From: Propionimicrobium sp. PCR01-08-3
GTDB taxonomy: Bacteria; Actinomycetota; Actinomycetes; Propionibacteriales; Propionibacteriaceae
Direction: 5' to 3'
Length of the DNA: 64,000 nucleotides
NCBI RefSeq assembly: GCF_030286045.1
Contig: NZ_CP127390.1
Span: 868,001 to 932,000, forward strand
The position numbers and the translations under genes are program-made. Below the pieces are notes generated by a model. That model was not told the origin of the DNA. It ran no database searches and saw only the letters and a program-made list of their open reading frames with translations. Below, piece after piece: positions 9,228 to 16,888 of this stretch (position 1 is the first letter of the stretch; each line of letters starts with the position of its first letter).

Positions 9228-9724
9228 CTGAGAATTCACAACTGTTTGCCGATGACGAGGCGGTTTTGGACTGGCTCGATGCTCCCATGAACTTCACGTC
9301 CCGCCCGGACCCCATATCCCCAGACTTTCGTCCTGAACGTCGCATCGCGGTCTGCCTCTTGATAGTGGATAAGAGTCGGGCAGGAAAGGCAACGCTGAAA
9401 GCGATGCACGTCCTCAGCTGGGCTCTTCAATCCCCAAAGCGCATCGAAATGTTAGCCAACGTCAAGGTGGGTACCGGGCTTCTAGATATGCCGCTTGTTC
9501 GTTTTGAACCAGCACTCGATCGTGCACTCGACCTTGCCGTCGGGCTGGGTTTACTCTCGCGTGTTGACTCTGGGCCGTTTGAGCTGACGGAAACGGGACG
9601 AGCGGCACTCTTTGAAGTTCGAGAAGCAGGCGTGCTGGAACGTGAAGTGGATGCGTTGGCAGTTGTCAACGGCAAAGTCTCAAACAAGGATATAGAGCGG
9701 CTACTTGAATGGCGGTCCCGATGA
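9224..9724 (+). CDS. Small middle component of the three-gene system, winged-helix-like
   Basis: This 166-residue protein starts at a GTG overlapping the upstream stop (GTGA, 9224-9227) and ends overlapping the ATPase start (ATGA, 9721-9724), so all three genes are translationally coupled. A predicted helical N terminus is followed by RRIAVCLLIVDKSRAGKATL. Toward the C terminus, LDLAVGLGLLSRVDSGPFELTETGRAAL (read as two helices and a wing) looks like a winged helix-turn-helix. Size, position between effector and SMC-like ATPase, and fold resemble the 'middle component' (LmuC-like) of ABC-three-component and Lamassu systems, which bridges the two partners. Assignment to a numbered family was not possible by eye. 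Confidence 0.6.
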   Translation: MTENSQLFADDEAVLDWLDAPMNFTSRPDPISPDFRPERRIAVCLLIVDKSRAGKATLKAMHVLSWALQSPKRIEMLANVKVGTGLLDMPLVRFEPALDRALDLAVGLGLLSRVDSGPFELTETGRAALFEVREAGVLEREVDALAVVNGKVSNKDIERLLEWRSR

Positions 9725-11745
9725 CTCTAAAAATTCGCCACCTTCGTCTGAGAGTCCATACCGGCCAAGGTCTCTACGGTGCTGATATTCCGTTTAGTAA
9801 TGGACTAATGGTCGTGCGTGCCGAGAACTCACGAGGCAAATCCACCGCAGTGCAAAGTATTTTGTTTTGCCTTGGCCTAGAACGGATGATAACTACCCGG
9901 CCGACCAGTGCGCTCACATCTGCAATGCGCGATCGCCTTATATATGATCCTTTGACCAAAGCTGAAACGTCGGTGCTCTCCTCTCATGTAGCCCTAGAAA
10001 TTGAGGGTCTCGACGGCGAAATCGCGACTGTTACACGCTGGGTAGTAGACGACAGTGTAGGGGCAAATCTTGTAAGAGTACAGCATGCTGCACTTGGCGA
10101 TATTAGCTCTGACACGCCTGCTGATGACTACTACGTTGGTCGAGCTGGTGGAGCTTCTCACGATAGAGGCTTCCATGTTTGGTTGGCTGCATTCATTGGC
10201 TGGTCAATGCCCGAGCTGCCAGCACGGGAGGGTCGGACAGCACAGCTTTACATGGAACAAGTCTTCCCGTTGTTGTTCGTTGAACAACGACGAGGATGGG
10301 GTGGTATCCAAGCGCAGATGCCCGCTTTCAGCGGTGTTACGGAGGTGCGCAAGCGTGCTGTCGAATTCCTCCTTGCTCTAGAAGTCGGCCAGCACGAGCT
10401 GGCCCGCCAGCGTCTGCGAGCGGAGGAAGTCGACCTGGGAAACAAATGGCATGTCGCGGTGTCTGCGTTTGGACAGTCACTGAGCGGAAGCGGTCTTAAA
10501 GCCACGGGGCTTCCAGAGCGGGTGCAAACCGTCTGGCCCGACGATAAACGGCCCGCAGATGTATCGGTGTCTCTTGGAAATGATGCTTGGCAATCACTCG
10601 ATACGTACATCACTAACGCTACTGCAGAACTTGCGAGACTCGATTCGTCTGAGGCAGAGGGTATAGATGGTGACGAGTTCGTGTCGGCCCGGATTATTGA
10701 GTCTCTCGACGAGGCTCGGAGAGTACGTGCGATGGATCTGGCTTTGCGTGAGGAGCTTATTCGCGACGAGACCGAAGTGCAGTCGATCGTTCAGCGTATT
10801 GAATCGCTCACCGAGGACCTACGTCAGCACCAGGACATTGTCATTCTGCAGTCGTTGGGGTCAACAGTGACAGAGCGGTTGGCGAGCGACTGTCCTGTGT
10901 GTCACCAACACCTGCCGGCCTCTCTACTACCTACCGAGGTACCGACAATGACCGCGTCTGAAAGTGTCGAATACATCAAGAAGCAGATTGATCTATTCAC
11001 CGCTATGCGGACTGACGCGGAACAGGCGGCGCTTGCCAAACGTGAACGATGGGTCGCGTTGCGACAGCGAAGCGACGCGTTGAGCTTACAGGTACAGGCT
11101 CTCCGGGACGATCTCACTGGGACTCCTGGGAACCTGTCAGCCGAGGACGTGGTCGAACGCGTTGAACTTCGCGACCGATTGCAGCAGCTCGAAAGTGTCG
11201 CTGAACGCTTCGATGAACTCCAGGTTCAGTTGGAAGGACTCGCCGCGCAAGCTGCATCAGTTAAGTTGGCTCTGAAAGAGTTGCCGAAGGATGAACTCTC
11301 TGACTTAGATCGGAAGAAGCTGCGGGCTCTACAGCGTTCGTTTATTGAGCAGTTGCGAGCTTACGATTTTGGGTCTTTTAGTAATGAGATGGTTCAGATA
11401 GGTGATGATGATTACCTGCCGCGTCGAGATGACTTCGACCTTCAGGCGGATATTTCTGCATCGGATTCGGTACGCGTGATCTGGGCTTATCTTCTCGGCT
11501 TGCTTGAGGTCGGGGAACAATTCGACACAAATCATCCGGGACTCGTTGTATTCGATGAACCAAAGCAACAGAGCGCAAAAGATTTATCGTTCAAAGCATT
11601 ACTGCGACGTGCGTCCGGCGAGGGTGCCAGTCGGCAAATTATTTTTGCAACTTCGGAGCCGCTTGAAACACTAAGTTCGATGCTGGAAGACGTTGAGCAT
11701 TCCCTTCATGTTATCGACGGGTATTTATTGCAGAAACTGGCGTAG
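9721..11745 (+). CDS. SMC/Rad50-like ATPase with CxxC hook (LmuB-like)
   Basis: This 674-residue ATPase starts at ATG 9721, which overlaps the stop of the middle gene; ATG 9709 is possible but would overlap more. The N-terminal lobe has Walker A ENSRGKST (residues 35-42). Long helical, charged arms flank DCPVCHQHLP with Cys391 and Cys394, a Rad50-type zinc-hook position. The C-terminal lobe carries Walker B LVVFDEP (Asp612, Glu613) followed by a switch-like region ending LHVIDGYLLQKL. This matches the compact SMC-like ATPases of Lamassu/ABC-3C immunity, which detect aberrant DNA and release a nuclease partner. The first Gly of the usual GxxGxGKS is Ala/Glu. The composition is AT-rich relative to flanks. 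Confidence 0.75.
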   Translation: MTLKIRHLRLRVHTGQGLYGADIPFSNGLMVVRAENSRGKSTAVQSILFCLGLERMITTRPTSALTSAMRDRLIYDPLTKAETSVLSSHVALEIEGLDGEIATVTRWVVDDSVGANLVRVQHAALGDISSDTPADDYYVGRAGGASHDRGFHVWLAAFIGWSMPELPAREGRTAQLYMEQVFPLLFVEQRRGWGGIQAQMPAFSGVTEVRKRAVEFLLALEVGQHELARQRLRAEEVDLGNKWHVAVSAFGQSLSGSGLKATGLPERVQTVWPDDKRPADVSVSLGNDAWQSLDTYITNATAELARLDSSEAEGIDGDEFVSARIIESLDEARRVRAMDLALREELIRDETEVQSIVQRIESLTEDLRQHQDIVILQSLGSTVTERLASDCPVCHQHLPASLLPTEVPTMTASESVEYIKKQIDLFTAMRTDAEQAALAKRERWVALRQRSDALSLQVQALRDDLTGTPGNLSAEDVVERVELRDRLQQLESVAERFDELQVQLEGLAAQAASVKLALKELPKDELSDLDRKKLRALQRSFIEQLRAYDFGSFSNEMVQIGDDDYLPRRDDFDLQADISASDSVRVIWAYLLGLLEVGEQFDTNHPGLVVFDEPKQQSAKDLSFKALLRRASGEGASRQIIFATSEPLETLSSMLEDVEHSLHVIDGYLLQKLA

Positions 11746-11823
11746 GTGCAAATTGTGTTTGCTGCTGGTTAATACGACGAACTCGAAAACTTCGTGACAG
11801 ATGTAGGGCGGTCTGGTTTTTCC

Positions 11824-12150
11824 CTATCGCTTGGAACGCCCGTGCGTGTCCCGCGTGGAGACCCCGGCGCGATGCAGGTGTGTGCGCACCGTGCTCGCAT
11901 TGAACCCGAGTCGCGCGCCGACCTGGACTAGCGAGTCGCCTTGCTTGTATCGGCGGGCCATCTCAAGCACCTGCCGCGGCGATGGGGCCTGACGACGAAT
12001 TGTGACCCCACGCTCGCGCAGACGCCCAGCAAGGCGCGGCCTACTCACGCCTAGGTCACAGGCGATCTCCCGCAGTGTCTCACCGTTGCCGTACCTGCGC
12101 TCTGCCTCGTCCAGCATCGCGGCAGTCAATCTCGGCACCGGAGTAGGCAA
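11824..12150 (-). CDS. Double helix-turn-helix protein, probably a recombinase tail or stand-alone remnant
   Basis: This is a 108-residue basic protein with two resolvase-style HTH units: GNGETLREIACDLGVSRPRL (about 20-40) and KQGDSLVQVGARLGFNASTV (about 69-89). Each is followed by the typical RLRERGV/HLHRAGV end. Such units form the C-terminal DNA-binding tail of serine recombinases. In the opposite direction of travel it lies directly downstream of a serine-recombinase C-terminal fragment on the same strand, separated by one stop/frame change. It may therefore be the detached tail of that enzyme. The only start is TTG 12150, with a weak ribosome site, so independent expression is doubtful. 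Confidence 0.5.
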   Translation of the reverse strand: MPTPVPRLTAAMLDEAERRYGNGETLREIACDLGVSRPRLAGRLRERGVTIRRQAPSPRQVLEMARRYKQGDSLVQVGARLGFNASTVRTHLHRAGVSTRDTHGRSKR

Positions 12151-12176
12151 TGGCTCGGTGGGCTCCTGAGAAATGG

Positions 12177-12449
12177 TTACTGACCTGCGACGACGCCGGA
12201 TCGCCCGATGGGATGAGAGTGCAAGGTGTAAGGACGGGGCAAGTTCGTTTTTGTGCCCAGATCGGGCGGCTGCATGGCCCTGGCCTGGGCAATCGTCACG
12301 CTGACGGCATCTGTGGGGACGTAGTCAACGTGGTCTTCGTCGCCGATCTCGATGCGTTCGAAGAGGGCTTGGTTGAGGATACGGCGTTCATCGGGTTCGC
12401 ATCGGGCGTAGACATCGCCGAGGTCGCGAGGGGAAGGATATGGTTGGCC
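12177..12449 (-). pseudogene. Serine recombinase, C-terminal fragment
   Basis: Read on the minus strand between two in-frame stops, this segment encodes DLGDVYARCEPDERRILNQA followed by LFERIEIGDEDHVDYVP. This is the helical C-terminal segment of actinobacterial serine recombinases (the 'RRxLNQAxFERI' block). No catalytic resolvase domain precedes it, so only a tail remains. It marks the right-hand edge of the mobile island opposite the relaxase. It is too short and too broken to function. Confidence 0.6.
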
Positions 12450-12521
12450 TCAGGCCACCTAGGACTCCGAGGGCTAGGTTGGGGGCGCCACCAGCCCACG
12501 GTGTGCGGCACAATGGGTGGC

Positions 12522-13004
12522 ATGTCCGATCTCGGTAACCTGCGAGATTTTCTTACTTCTAGGCGACGCTCGATAGATCCGTGGGAGGTTGGTTTGCCTG
12601 CCTCCGCGGTTCCGCGTCGTCGACCCGGCCTGCGCCGGGAAGAGGTCGCGGTGCTCGCTGGCGTCAGCGTCGATTACTACATGCGGCTTGAGCAAGGCTG
12701 CGTCGGCAACGTCTCTGACCAAGTGCTCAACGCCGTCGCAAAGGCACTCAATCTAGACGATACGGAATACGACTACCTACGCCGACTGGTGAGCGCGGAA
12801 CCCCTTGTCCGTCTTCACAACACGCCAAGCACCAAGCAGCCGGGGCGGTCCCGGTTAAGCGCCCGCCCAGCAGTCGCTGAACTTGTGCGTGTCATGGAAC
12901 CAGTCCCTGCGATTCTGCAGGGACCCCCGCATGGAGGTCTTGGCGATCAACCGGATGGGTGCTGCGCTTACAGCAGACTTCGCCAAGATGCCGCCGCGTT
13001 TAGG
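12522..13004 (+). pseudogene. XRE-family transcriptional regulator (MmyB-like), frameshifted and truncated
   Basis: From ATG 12522 the protein has the standard N terminus of this family: LGNLRDFLTSRRRSIDPWEV, then RRRPGLRREEVAVLAGVSVDYYMRLEQG (read as an HTH, about residues 28-55). The C-terminal ligand-binding (MLTR-type) part begins but the frame breaks near 12915. In the next frame RMEVLAINRMGAALTADFAK continues for some 25 residues and then ends, so about half of the usual 280 residues are missing. It lies just outside the recombinase fragment. A truncated product could still bind DNA but is unlikely to act as a normal regulator. Confidence 0.75.
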
Positions 13005-13044
13005 AGAGGTGCGACGTGGTTTCAGTCTGAGACACGGTTTTGCG

Positions 13045-13632
13045 CTAGTTCGCCGCGTTCTGTGCGGTTGGCGCGTTAATCGAGAACTTGTCCGCGAGCG
13101 CGTCGATGGCGTCGCGCACCATCTGCGGGTCAAGGCCGCCGGGCGTCCATGATTGGTAGATCCACCATCCTTCGACGAGGGCGTCGATTGCGCGCGCTGC
13201 TGGCTCGGCGAAGTGGACGCTGAGGGCGGAGATCGAACGCGCTTCAAAGGATCGCACGAGGTCCTGTACCCGAGGACTGGTCGACCCGTAGGCATACATC
13301 TCACGGAACAGGCGAAGTTCGCGCTGTGTGGCGCGACGCTCCCCGCAGATGGCATCGACGAGGACGTCCCTCGCATCCATTTGTGTGGGGGCTGATGTGA
13401 CTGCAATTCCGTACCGTGGATCGAGCTGATTGCCGAACAACGTGAACGCTTCGACAAGAATATGGTCCATCGAGGTGTAGTGGTACGTCACTGACCCGAG
13501 TGGAACCTCCGCGGCGGCAGCGATCTTTCTGTGGGTGGCTGCCTTGATTCCACCCTCGGCGATGAGGTCCAGCGCGGCTTGGGTGATTCGAGCCTTGCGC
13601 TCGGGATCATTGGCGATGCCTTTGCGGGTCAC
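13045..13632 (-). CDS. TetR/AcrR-family transcriptional regulator
   Basis: This is a 195-residue repressor with an N-terminal TetR HTH (ITQAALDLIAEGGIKAATHR, then IAAAAEVPLGSVTYHYTSMD) and a helical ligand-binding C terminus. The start GTG overlaps the stop of rarA (GTGA at 13629-13632), so it is translated from the rarA message. The HTH sequence 'VPLGSVTYHYTSMDHIL' places it near the BetI-like group. There is no adjacent transporter or enzyme to suggest a ligand, and pairing with rarA is unusual. Confidence 0.9.
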   Translation of the reverse strand: MTRKGIANDPERKARITQAALDLIAEGGIKAATHRKIAAAAEVPLGSVTYHYTSMDHILVEAFTLFGNQLDPRYGIAVTSAPTQMDARDVLVDAICGERRATQRELRLFREMYAYGSTSPRVQDLVRSFEARSISALSVHFAEPAARAIDALVEGWWIYQSWTPGGLDPQMVRDAIDALADKFSINAPTAQNAAN

Positions 13633-14993
13633 TTTGCGTCTCCGTCCCCACCTCGGGGTGCCGGGGTTGTACCGCGCGCCTGGTCGTAGTGTCGCGCTCG
13701 TTGTGTGCGGAGGGTTTGCCAGTGGGCAAGGCGTTCGCTGATGGCACGTTCGTACCCGTTGCTGGTCGGTTCATAGAACTCTGTGCGTTCCACTCCATCG
13801 GGGAAGTAGTTCGCGCCGGAGAATCCGGTTTGGGTGTCGGGGTCGTACTCGTAGCCCTTGCCGTAGCCGAGTTGTTTCATCAGCCTGGTGGGAGCGTTGA
13901 GGATGTGTGCGGGTGGCATCAGCGATCCGGTGTTCTTCGCTTCCCGCATGGCCCGGTTCAGGCCACGATATACCGCGATCGACTTCGGAGCGGTGGCGAG
14001 GTAGACCACCGCCTGAGCGATCGCGAGTTCGCCTTCGGGGGAGCCGAGACGCTCGTAAACGTCCCACGCGGCGAGGGCTTGGTGGATGGCCTGCGGGTCG
14101 GCCATGGCGATGTCCTCGTTTGCGAACCGGACCAGCCGGCGGGCGATGTAGAGGGGATCTTCGCCGCCGTCGAGCATCCTCGCCAGCCAGTACAGGGCCG
14201 CGTCCGGGTCGGAGCCACGCATCGCCTTATGGAGAGCGGAGATGAGGTTGTAGTGCGACTCCTGCGTCTTGTCATATAACGGCGCACGCTTTTGTACTAC
14301 TTTTGCTAGCCCTGCCGTGTCCAGCTGGGTTCCGACGGGCAGTGCGAGGAGTTGTTCGGCGAGATTCAGCAGGTATCGGCCGTCTCCGTCGGCGAGCGCG
14401 ACGAGCGCCTGCCGGGCGTCCGCGTCCAGAGGCAAGGTATGGCCTGTGAGGGTTTCGGCACGGTCGATGAGCGTGAGGAGCGCGTCCTCGTCGAGGCGTT
14501 TGAGCACAAATACTTGGCAGCGCGACAGCAACGCCCCGTTGAGTTCAAAGCTCGGGTTCTCCGTGGTGGCGCCGATCAGGATGATCGTGCCGTCCTCCAC
14601 GTAGGGGAGGAAGGAGTCTTGCTGGGCCCGGTTGAATCGGTGCACCTCGTCCACGAACAGCAGTGTGCCCTGGCCGACCTCACGCCGCTTCTGCGCGTTA
14701 GTGAACACCTTTCGCAGGTCGGCGACCCCGGCGAACGTCGCGGAGAGCGGTTCGAAGGCAAGCCCGGTCGCATCCGCGAGGAGACGGGCAATCGTTGTCT
14801 TCCCGCAGCCGGGAGGCCCCCAGAGGATGCTCGAAACCAGGGCTCCCCGGGCCACCATCCGGCCCAGGGGTGCGTCCGGGCCGAGCAGGTGATCTTGCCC
14901 TACGACCTCCGCGAGCGTGCGGGGACGAAGGCGGTCAGCGAGCGGACGCGAGGCATCATCGACCTCGAACAATGACGCTTCGCCTGAGTTCAT
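13629..14993 (-). CDS. rarA: RarA/MgsA replication-associated recombination ATPase
   Basis: This is a 454-residue AAA+ ATPase acting at stalled replication forks, related to clamp-loader subunits. The N terminus has LADRLRPRTLAEVVGQDHLL, Walker A WGPPGCGKTT (Lys65), Walker B LLFVDEVHRF, sensor 1 IGATTENPSF with Arg finger region LLSRCQVF, and the C-terminal RarA tetramer domain (DPDAALYWLARMLDGGEDPL, YLATAPKS, MPPAHILNAPTRLM). AGGAGG 8-10 bases before ATG 14993 supports the start. Length is normal for the family. It is the first gene of a two-gene unit with the TetR regulator. Confidence 0.95.
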   Translation of the reverse strand: MNSGEASLFEVDDASRPLADRLRPRTLAEVVGQDHLLGPDAPLGRMVARGALVSSILWGPPGCGKTTIARLLADATGLAFEPLSATFAGVADLRKVFTNAQKRREVGQGTLLFVDEVHRFNRAQQDSFLPYVEDGTIILIGATTENPSFELNGALLSRCQVFVLKRLDEDALLTLIDRAETLTGHTLPLDADARQALVALADGDGRYLLNLAEQLLALPVGTQLDTAGLAKVVQKRAPLYDKTQESHYNLISALHKAMRGSDPDAALYWLARMLDGGEDPLYIARRLVRFANEDIAMADPQAIHQALAAWDVYERLGSPEGELAIAQAVVYLATAPKSIAVYRGLNRAMREAKNTGSLMPPAHILNAPTRLMKQLGYGKGYEYDPDTQTGFSGANYFPDGVERTEFYEPTSNGYERAISERLAHWQTLRTQRARHYDQARGTTPAPRGGDGDAK

Positions 14994-15056
14994 GAGTTTC
15001 CTCCTCTAGCTTTCCTTCAACCATTCTGGGTTTTCGGTCTTTGCCCAGAAGGGCCG

Positions 15057-15446
15057 CTACTTCTCGTCCAGTTTCCTGTGGATGCGGTCGATGTCGGACC
15101 GGCTCATCTGCTCGACGACGAGCTCGTAGGACCCTCGCACGAGATCGTCGATCAGCGGCGCGGTGATACCGGTTCCCGCTCCGATGGACGTCCAGTGGTG
15201 TTTGTCGAGATAGCGCCCAGGCTCGATCGATGCATGTTCTCGGATCAGCGCGGCCGCATGCTCGGGCTCTGTCTTGATCGTGATGATCTGCTCGTCAGGA
15301 TCTTCTGTGACGATCAGAAACACATGCCCGGCGACCTTGTACACCGCCAAGTGCGGTGTGAAGGGATAGCCGGATGTCACCTCGGGCAAAGAATCAGCAG
15401 TCTGCCGTGCGATGCGTTGAAGCTGCTGCCCGCTCAAGGTGCTCAC
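15057..15446 (-). CDS. MmcQ/YjbR-family protein (copy 1)
   Basis: This 129-residue protein of the MmcQ/YjbR DNA-binding-like fold carries the hallmark segment GRYLDKHHWTSI (the H-W motif) and ends with a long helix SYELVVEQMSRSDIDRIHRK. Its start overlaps the stop of the next MmcQ-like gene (15443-15446), so the pair is one operon. It belongs to the longer 'TfoX-like/YjbR' branch, and function in the cell is not established. Confidence 0.8.
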   Translation of the reverse strand: MSTLSGQQLQRIARQTADSLPEVTSGYPFTPHLAVYKVAGHVFLIVTEDPDEQIITIKTEPEHAAALIREHASIEPGRYLDKHHWTSIGAGTGITAPLIDDLVRGSYELVVEQMSRSDIDRIHRKLDEK

Positions 15447-15838
15447 TTCGCCTTACCGTTCGTGGGCTGGCCGAATGTGTCCGGGTCGACCGGCCTCTCG
15501 CTCTTGGGCAGGTTCTCCACAACGAGGAGGTAGGACTCGGTGACGAGGTCGTCGACGAAGCGTGGGTCGATGTCGCCACCGGGGGTCAGAGTGATCCAGT
15601 GCTTCTTGTTCATGTGGTAGCCGGGGGTGATCGACTCGTGCGCCTGCTCCAAGACCCGAGCATCCGTGGGAGTGGACTTGAGGATCACCAGTGGCTCACC
15701 GGTGATCTGGGTCTGCAACATGAACACCTTGCCGCAGACCTTCCATACCTCCCAGTCCTCCCCGAAGGGATGCGTCAGTTCCGCGCCCGGCAGCTTCTGG
15801 GTGCGAGCGGCAGCCCGGTCCTGCACTGAGGTGTCCAT
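15443..15838 (-). CDS. MmcQ/YjbR-family protein (copy 2)
   Basis: This 131-residue paralog of the downstream gene is built on the same plan: ELTHPFGEDWEVWKVCGKVF, ILKSTPTDARVLEQAH, the hallmark YHMNKKHWITL, and VTESYLLVVENLPKS. It is translated first and overlaps the second copy by 4 bases. The two are clearly diverged, so the duplication is old. The upstream region holds an IS3 fragment that would have inserted close to this operon's promoter. Confidence 0.85.
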   Translation of the reverse strand: MDTSVQDRAAARTQKLPGAELTHPFGEDWEVWKVCGKVFMLQTQITGEPLVILKSTPTDARVLEQAHESITPGYHMNKKHWITLTPGGDIDPRFVDDLVTESYLLVVENLPKSERPVDPDTFGQPTNGKAK

Positions 15839-15899
15839 TCTCTTCCCTTCATCAGTGATGTGTGTACCATAGTACGTACTCGTGGTGCTGTCCGCAGCA

Positions 15900-16044
15900 A
15901 GGTATCGGCGTTCACACCTATGCGCTGACCGATCCGCGTCATAGCTTCGTTGGGCGACAGACCCGGGTCCTCCTTCCGCGCCTCCTGCACGAGCCGCATG
16001 GCCCGCTTGCGCAACTCCTGCGGATACTTCCTCGGTGTTGACAT
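15900..16044 (-). mobile_element. IS3-family transposase OrfA, N-terminal fragment
   Basis: From ATG 16044 (minus) the sequence reads MSTPRKYPQELRKRAMRLVQ, then EARKEDPGLSPNEAMTRIGQ and RIGVNADTLLR. This is the first 48 residues of an IS3-type OrfA with its HTH. It then diverges, so the rest of OrfA and all of OrfB (the DDE catalytic part) are absent. This is a dead remnant. Inverted repeats or a target duplication could not be recognised. Confidence 0.75.
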
Positions 16045-16159
16045 GACCATCATCCTCTCGGGGAATCAGACCCCCACCAGAACCGGGGCGATCCAGCGCG
16101 AAGAATCTTGATGGTGTGGGCTTGAAACGGACGTGACGTCCGCTTTTAGAGTTGAGGAC

Positions 16160-16426
16160 ATGCAGCAGTCAGAGCCGGGCAGCGATGAAGGTGACACCCG
16201 AGAATGGCGGGTGGGTCAGCTTGCCGAGTTGACCGGGATCGCCTCGCCAGCTGGGCGTGGTCAGCAGCATGGCCGTGATCGCCGTCGATGCTCATCACAC
16301 CCAGGCCGTCGAGCAGGGCGCCGAGATTGTCGAGGCGCCGATCAGCCAGTCTACGGGGTCCGCGAGTACGGTGCCCGCGACTCCGAAGGTTATCCGTGGT
16401 ACTTCCAAAGCCCCCTGGCTGATTGA
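16160..16426 (+). pseudogene. Fused remnants: MerR regulator start joined to VOC-protein end
   Basis: From ATG 16160 the frame encodes a MerR N terminus (REWRVGQLAELTGI, the start of the HTH) that breaks off at about 16240. What follows is the C-terminal part of a vicinal-oxygen-chelate (glyoxalase-like) protein in two frames: VDAHHTQAVEQGAEIVEAPI in one and QPVYGVREYGARDSEGYPWY in the other. A deletion has therefore joined the front of one gene to the end of another, and a further frameshift occurred. No function is expected. Confidence 0.65.
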
Positions 16427-16731
16427 TGGTCTCCGCTGACACCGCCCGCGGATTGGCGTTGGAGCTACCGGGTGCCACCGAGCAGGATCACCATGGTTTC
16501 CCGTCCTTTCGGGTGGGTGGCCGCATCTTCGCCACCCTGCCTTCCCCGAACCGGTTACGGGCCATGCTCGACGAACCCGGCATCCGCACCGCCGCCGCCC
16601 AGCACTGTGACGTCTGCACGGAGTTCTTCTGGGGCAAACGCCTGGCCTGCGTCGAGGTCGACCTCTCTCATGCCGACACCGCACTCGTTCGCGACCTGCT
16701 CACCGACGCCTGGGAATACAAGTCCCGATAG
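16426..16731 (+). CDS. MmcQ/YjbR-family protein (copy 3)
   Basis: This is a compact MmcQ/YjbR-type protein of about 101 residues: ARGLALELPGATEQDHHGFP, SFRVGGRIFATLPSPNRL and the closing LVRDLLTDAWEYKSR. It lacks the His-Trp motif of copies 1 and 2 and belongs to a different branch of the fold. ATG 16426 overlaps the stop of the VOC remnant; a TTG at 16423 is adjacent. It probably once sat in an operon with the VOC gene, a common actinobacterial pairing. It is intact despite its broken neighbours. Confidence 0.75.
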   Translation: MVSADTARGLALELPGATEQDHHGFPSFRVGGRIFATLPSPNRLRAMLDEPGIRTAAAQHCDVCTEFFWGKRLACVEVDLSHADTALVRDLLTDAWEYKSR

Positions 16732-16756
16732 TGGCTACGAAGAACGACGACACCCA

Positions 16757-16888
16757 TCAAGGGCCTTCAGCGCAGCCAGCGCTCCAGCCGTCCTGGGTGA
16801 ATCCGTGTCGAGTGTCCTCGTCGGCTCGACCGGGTGCTTGCATTACGCCATCCAGGGTGATGCTCTCAAGAGCGGTAATGGTTGACAT
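16757..16888 (-). pseudogene. Dihydrofolate-reductase/RibD-family protein, N-terminal fragment
   Basis: A clear ribosome site (AAGGAGAG, minus strand, 16891-16900) precedes ATG 16888. The 43 residues read MSTITALESITLDGVMQAPG, then RADEDTRHGF and DGWSAGC. This is the start of the 'dihydrofolate reductase family' (RibD C-terminal-like) proteins, normally about 190 residues. The frame stops at 16757, where the MmcQ copy 3 gene ends on the other strand, and nothing downstream restores it. It keeps an apparently intact translation start but is a fragment. Confidence 0.7.
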
